Below, piece by piece: positions 6,088 through 9,069 of a stretch of 9,069 bases of DNA (position 1 is the stretch's first letter; each line of letters begins with the position of its first letter). Source of the DNA: JAJRVH01 sp964505995 (GTDB taxonomy: Bacteria > Pseudomonadota > Zetaproteobacteria > Mariprofundales > Mariprofundaceae). The notes under the pieces were generated by a model. It did no database searches and was not told the origin of the DNA. It worked only from the letters and a program-made list of their open reading frames with translations. Location of the stretch: the NCBI GenBank assembly GCA_964505995.1, contig CAZDLB010000073.1, positions 1 through 9,069 on the forward strand, in the 5' to 3' direction. A program made the position numbers and the translations under genes.

Positions 6088-7148
6088 TCACAGCGACTGG
6101 CCGGCGACGTAGCCGGAGGACCAGGCCCACTGGAAGTTGAAGCCGCCGAGATGCCCGGTGACATCGACGACCTCGCCGATGAAATACAGGCCCGGGATCT
6201 TTTTCGTCTGCATCGTCTTCGAGGACAGCTCGTCGGTATCGACGCCACCGACCGTGACCTCGGCGGTGCGGTATCCCTCGCTGGCCGCGGGCTTCAGCCG
6301 CCAGTCGCTCAGCGCCCGGATCACGGCCTGCCTCTCCGGGGTGTTGAGCTGCGCAAGCCTTTTTATGGGCAGGCCGTTCAGCTGCATCAGGACCCCGGCC
6401 AGGCGTCTGGGAAGGGTTTGGGCGAGCGCATTGTCCAGCCGCATCCCCGGATGCCGCTGAAGCATGTTCTTAAGCCATGAGCCGGCATCCTCGATCAGGC
6501 CGATGTGCAGCGCATCGCCCGGCTGCCAGTACGAGGAGATCTGCAGCACGGCGGGTCCGGAGATGCCGCGATGCGTGAACAGCATCGATTCCCTGAAGCT
6601 CTGGCCATGGCAGCGGATGGTCACCGGCAGCGAGATGCCGGCCAGGGTCTGCAGGATCTCCTTTTCCGCCCCCGTGAAGCGCAGCGGCACGAGTCCCGCG
6701 CGCGGGGGGATGATGCGCAGCCCGAAGCGGCGCGCGACATCCAGGCCAAAGGCGCTGGCGCCGAGCTTCGGGATCGAAAGACCGCCGGTGGCGATGACCA
6801 GCGACTGCGCGCGGAACTCGCCGCGATCGGTCGTGAGCCGGAAGCCATCCCCGGCCTCGATGTTCTGCACCTTCGTGGACAGCTGCATCTTCACGCCATG
6901 CTCGCGGCAGGGAGCCAGCAGCAGATCGAGGATGTCGCGCGCCGAATGATCGCAGAACAGCTGGCCGTGATCGCGCTCGTGCCAGGCAATGCCGCGGGAC
7001 TCGACGATGGCGAGGAAATCGGTCGCGGAGAAGCGTGCCAGCGGCCCCTTGCAGAAATGCGGGTTGTTCGAGATGTAATGCTCGGCGGAGGCGTAATGAT
7101 TCGTGAAGTTGCAGCGACCACCGCCCGAGATCAGGATCTTCTTGCCGG
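6088..7148 (-). CDS. HI0933/BaiN-family (YhiN-like) FAD-dependent oxidoreductase, 5' end lost in gap
   Basis: The visible 352 residues are the body and C-terminus of a BaiN/HI0933 flavoprotein (the family is roughly 390-410 residues long). Landmarks are ISGGGRCNFTN (just after the gap), VIATGGLSIPKLGAS, PRAGLVPLRF, HRGISGPAVLQISSYW, and the C-terminal FAD-contact region GLYFIGEVVDVTGHLGGFN followed by QWAWSSG. The N-terminal Rossmann GxGxxG segment, about 40-50 residues, must lie in the N run. The physiological substrate of most members is unknown; BaiN itself is linked to bile-acid reduction in Clostridium, and that role should not be assumed here. Any reading frame drawn through the Ns into msrA is an artefact. 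The gene diverges from msrA and may lead the TRIC-SixA-TrhP operon, though about 100 bases separate them. Confidence 0.93.
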
Positions 7149-7248
7149 NNNNNNNNNNNNNNNNNNNNNNNNNNNNNNNNNNNNNNNNNNNNNNNNNNNN
7201 NNNNNNNNNNNNNNNNNNNNNNNNNNNNNNNNNNNNNNNNNNNNNNNN
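7149..7248. other. Assembly gap, 100 Ns
   Basis: The run is exactly 100 Ns, the usual placeholder for a join of unknown length. It should contain the first 40-50 codons of the flavoprotein gene, the divergent promoter region and the start of msrA. Those pieces together need more than 100 bases, so the true gap is probably longer, provided the join itself is correct. Confidence 0.97.
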
Positions 7249-7788
7249 GCGGCGACGGAACGAAAGCTTGCCACGTTTGCCGGCGGCTGTTTCTGGTGCA
7301 TGGAGCATCCGTTCGATTCGCTTCCCGGCGTCATCTCCGTGACCAGCGGCTACACCGGCGGGCACAAGGAGAATCCAAGCTACGAAGAGGTTTCTTCCGG
7401 ATCGACCGGCCATGCCGAGGCCGTGCAGATCGTCTACGATCCGGCGCTTATCAGCTATGAAAAGCTGCTCGAGGTCTACTGGCGCAACATCGATCCGACG
7501 ACGCCCAATCGCCAGTTCTGCGATGTCGGCAGCCAGTATCGCCCGGAGATCTTCTATCACGACGAGGCGCAGAAAAGGCTGGCTCTGGCCTCGCGCGCGC
7601 GACTGGAAAAGGAGAAGGGCTGGGATATCGCGGTCCGTATTACGCCGGCCTCGGCCTTCTACGCCGCCGAGGACTATCATCAGCACTATTACCGCAAGAA
7701 TCCGATCCGCTACCGCTTCTACCGCTACAACTGCGGCCGCGATCAGCGGCTGGCCGAGCTCTGGGGCGAGGAGGCCAGGCATGAATAG
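7249..7788 (+). CDS. msrA: Peptide methionine-S-sulfoxide reductase MsrA, 5' end lost in gap
   Basis: MsrA reduces the S-diastereomer of methionine sulfoxide in proteins or free Met(O). The 179 visible residues hold the whole catalytic domain. The nucleophile is in AGGCFWCMEHPFD (visible C14, with a second Cys at C17, a common GCFWC variant). Next come SGYTGGHKENPSYEEV, STGHAEAVQIVYDP, FCDVGSQYRPEIFY (C91), and the C-terminal recycling Cys in YNCGRDQRLAELWG (C162). Only the start codon and any N-terminal extension are missing. The visible N-terminus begins AATERK just before the fold, which would fit a residue stretch after a signal-peptide cleavage site; this is inference only. The stop overlaps the msrB start by 8 bases, so msrAB are co-translated. 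Confidence 0.95.
   Translation, partial: AATERKLATFAGGCFWCMEHPFDSLPGVISVTSGYTGGHKENPSYEEVSSGSTGHAEAVQIVYDPALISYEKLLEVYWRNIDPTTPNRQFCDVGSQYRPEIFYHDEAQKRLALASRARLEKEKGWDIAVRITPASAFYAAEDYHQHYYRKNPIRYRFYRYNCGRDQRLAELWGEEARHE
7768..7774 (+). promoter_or_regulatory. Shine-Dalgarno for the long, signal-bearing form of MsrB
   Basis: GAGGAGG, inside the end of msrA, lies six bases before ATG 7781 and supports the start that carries the Tat signal. Confidence 0.7.
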
Positions 7789-8275
7789 GCGGCGTTTCAT
7801 CCAGCTTGCCGGGCTGGCGACGCTGGCGCTGGCGGGAGGTACGTGGGTGCGCGAGGCGCGTGCCGAAGGAGGAAGAAGGATGATCGAGAAGATCGAGCGC
7901 AGCGATGCCGAATGGCGTGAAATTCTGACCCCGGAGCAGTACGAGGTGCTTAGGCGCGAGGGCACCGAGCGGCCGTTCTCCAGCCCCCTGAACAAGGTCT
8001 ATGACAAGGGAACCTATGTCTGCGCGGGTTGCGAGCTGCCGCTGTTTTCCTCGGACACGAAGTTCGACAGCGGCACCGGCTGGCCCAGCTTCTATGCGCC
8101 GATTGAGGGCAGCGTGGAAACCAGGCTCGACTTCAAACTGATCCTGCCGAGAACCGAGTACCATTGCGCCCGCTGCGGCGGCCATCAGGGCCATGTCTTC
8201 GACGACGGACCAGAGCCGACCGGCCAGCGCTGGTGCAACAACGGCGTGGCGCTGAAGTTCATTCCGGAGCAATGA
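7781..8275 (+). CDS. msrB: Peptide methionine-R-sulfoxide reductase MsrB with Tat signal peptide
   Basis: MsrB reduces the R-diastereomer of methionine sulfoxide and complements MsrA. The 164-residue form starts with a twin-arginine signal: NRRRFIQLAG, then the hydrophobic LATLALAGG, with a likely cleavage after REARA (residue 28). That predicts Tat export to the periplasm. The catalytic domain follows from about residue 34. It has structural zinc ligands in CAGC (C81, C84) and CARC (C129, C132), FDSGTGWPSF (about 95-104), GGHQGHVFDDGP (about 133-144) and the catalytic Cys in RWCNNGVALKF (C152). An internal in-frame ATG at 7880 (Met34) has a perfect Shine-Dalgarno and would yield a 131-residue cytosolic enzyme. 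The gene overlaps msrA by 8 bases and ends at a hairpin terminator. Confidence 0.96.
   Translation: MNRRRFIQLAGLATLALAGGTWVREARAEGGRRMIEKIERSDAEWREILTPEQYEVLRREGTERPFSSPLNKVYDKGTYVCAGCELPLFSSDTKFDSGTGWPSFYAPIEGSVETRLDFKLILPRTEYHCARCGGHQGHVFDDGPEPTGQRWCNNGVALKFIPEQ
7866..7872 (+). promoter_or_regulatory. Perfect internal Shine-Dalgarno inside msrB, possible second start at 7880
   Basis: AAGGAGG sits seven bases before the in-frame ATG at 7880, immediately after the predicted signal-peptide cleavage site. The codons that make it are GGA GGA AGA AGG. AGA and AGG are uncommon Arg codons beside neighbours that mostly use CGC and CGG, which hints that the nucleotide sequence itself is under selection. 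Confidence 0.65.
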
Positions 8276-8279
8276 AAAA

Positions 8280-8303
8280 GGGGCGGCCGAGGCCGCCCCC
8301 TTT
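8280..8303. terminator. Bidirectional intrinsic terminator between msrB and the DUF481 gene
   Basis: A GC-rich stem (GGGGCGGC, loop CGAG, GCCGCCCC) lies a few bases after the msrB stop. It is flanked by AAAAA on the left and CTTT on the right, so it has a U-tract in both directions: strong (TTTTT) for the minus-strand gene, weaker (CTTT) for msrB. Confidence 0.88.
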
Positions 8304-8327
8304 CTGCTGCTTCTGGACCCCGAAGCC

Positions 8328-9044
8328 CTAGAAGTTCATCACCAGCGTGATCGCCGTCTCGGTGTCCAGCTTCTTCGTGCCGGCCGGGACCTTGCTGTTG
8401 TGCGTCAGCGACAGCGAGATCTTGCTGGACAGGTGCGAGTTCAGGGCCGTCTGCAGGGCGGTGACGGATTTCGTCGTCCAGCCCTTGGCGCCGCCCTCGA
8501 CGTTCAGGTCCTCGCTCAGTTTCGAGGCTTCGGAGAACTGCCAGCCGAGATTCGTCGCCGCGCGGGCCACGGCCTCCGATTCCGAGGTCCGGTCGGTCTT
8601 TCTGGTCTGGCGCAGACCGCCGCCGATCTCCCCCTTCCAGTCAAAGTCGTCCGTCTTGATCAGCTGGCGGCCGTAGCCGACGGTTTCAGCCGTGCGGCGC
8701 CTGAAGCCGGCGAAGCGGTCGCTCTCAAAACCGACGCGACCGAAGAGGTAGTCGCGCTCGCTGATCTTCCAGTCCTCCTGGATCGCGGCCTCGTATTTCT
8801 CGGCCGTCGTCGCCCTGTTGGCGCTGGAATTGACGGCATTGCCGGTCACACTCGTGCGCCATTTATCGCCATCGTAGATGCTTTTGAGCTTGGCATTGAC
8901 GGTCAGCGTCTGCGTGTTGCCGGCGGTCTGCACGGCCCCGAGCTCGATATTGTTGCTCCAGGTCGAATCCTGATCGGCGGCCCAGGCCGCGGGGGCCAGC
9001 CCCAGGGCCGCGATGCAGCATGCGGTTGCAGTCAGACGTTTCAT
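8328..9044 (-). CDS. DUF481 (YdiY-like) outer-membrane beta-barrel protein
   Basis: This 238-residue protein belongs to the DUF481/COG3137 group of putative salt-induced outer-membrane proteins. A Sec signal peptide (MKRLTATACC, then IAALGLAPAAWA) has an AxA site near residue 22. The mature part is a run of amphipathic beta strands typical of the family: IELGAVQTAGNTQTL, KLKSIYDGDKWR, then RDYLFGRVGFESDRFAGF and ETVGYGRQL. It ends in the aromatic-terminated strand ITLVMNF, the usual recognition signal for the BAM complex. The start is ATG 9044, because GGGAG lies six bases upstream. The ATG at 9050 touches that Shine-Dalgarno and cannot use it well. The substrate or role is unknown; a small porin-like or structural function is plausible. 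The gene converges on msrB across a shared terminator. Confidence 0.92.
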   Translation of the reverse strand: MKRLTATACCIAALGLAPAAWAADQDSTWSNNIELGAVQTAGNTQTLTVNAKLKSIYDGDKWRTSVTGNAVNSSANRATTAEKYEAAIQEDWKISERDYLFGRVGFESDRFAGFRRRTAETVGYGRQLIKTDDFDWKGEIGGGLRQTRKTDRTSESEAVARAATNLGWQFSEASKLSEDLNVEGGAKGWTTKSVTALQTALNSHLSSKISLSLTHNSKVPAGTKKLDTETAITLVMNF

Positions 9045-9050
9045 GGCCAT

Positions 9051-9055
9051 CTCCC
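9051..9055 (-). promoter_or_regulatory. Shine-Dalgarno that selects ATG 9044 for the DUF481 gene
   Basis: On the minus strand GGGAG lies six bases before ATG 9044 and directly against the other candidate, ATG 9050. Normal spacing favours 9044, giving a signal peptide that starts MKRL. Confidence 0.65.
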
Positions 9056-9069
9056 TGATTCCAGTCTGC

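Noticed and set aside
6088..7995. Long minus-strand reading frame spanning the N gap, and a plus-strand one (6505-7788) that also crosses it
   Set aside because: Both are joined only because Ns are read as open codons. The real content is the flavoprotein on the left (minus) and msrA on the right (plus).
1..9069. Mobile element, prophage, CRISPR array, defence system, tRNA or rRNA
   Set aside because: No transposase, integrase, phage protein, direct-repeat array, tRNA cloverleaf or rRNA-like stretch was seen on either strand; gene content is core-genome-like.

Overview
The window is a GC-rich bacterial chromosome segment. It is interrupted by one run of 100 Ns (7149-7248) that looks like a scaffold join, so it probably comes from a draft or metagenome-derived assembly. 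The gene content suggests a proteobacterium, most likely a gammaproteobacterium: TrhP (YegQ type), SixA, a YicG-type TRIC channel, an HI0933/YhiN-type flavoprotein, a YdiY-type DUF481 outer-membrane protein, and a SAP-like mini-protein with an EGN-x2-CFG tail. This placement is inferred from gene families, not from a phylogenetic marker. I see no tRNA, rRNA, CRISPR array, insertion sequence, phage or plasmid gene, and no stretch over 300 bases without a gene apart from what the gap may hide.

Left part (1-1198, all minus strand): a class II histone-deacetylase-like (AcuC/HDAC family) deacetylase running off the left edge, a small membrane protein whose stop overlaps the deacetylase start (TTGA), and a two-helix 60-residue membrane protein. 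Divergent from these is a TerB-like alpha-helical protein (1257-1688, plus). It faces a 60-residue SAP-like/four-cysteine mini-protein (1740-1922, minus) across a strong hairpin terminator. A PGPGW-like membrane protein (2016-2450, minus) follows.

Middle part (2527-6087): a CaCA-family Na+/Ca2+-type antiporter (plus) converges with a minus-strand gene set, and the two facing stop codons share one TTAA. Read in the direction of transcription, the minus-strand set is an HI0933/BaiN flavoprotein, then after about 100 bases a TRIC-family channel, SixA-type phosphohistidine phosphatase, and TrhP (prephenate-dependent tRNA U34 hydroxylase). The last three are joined by ATGA stop/start overlaps, so they are almost certainly one translationally coupled operon.

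Right part (6088-9069): the flavoprotein and msrA diverge across the N gap, and both have lost their 5' ends in it. msrA overlaps msrB by 8 bases, and together they would repair both diastereomers of methionine sulfoxide. MsrB has a Tat-type signal peptide. It also has a second in-frame ATG just after the predicted cleavage site, preceded by a perfect Shine-Dalgarno, which suggests exported and cytosolic forms made from one gene. A bidirectional terminator separates msrB from a convergent DUF481 outer-membrane barrel gene.

Most of the window is ordinary housekeeping content, and I do not see a clearly new multi-gene system. The most interesting points are the dual start of msrB and the SAP-like/Cys mini-protein.
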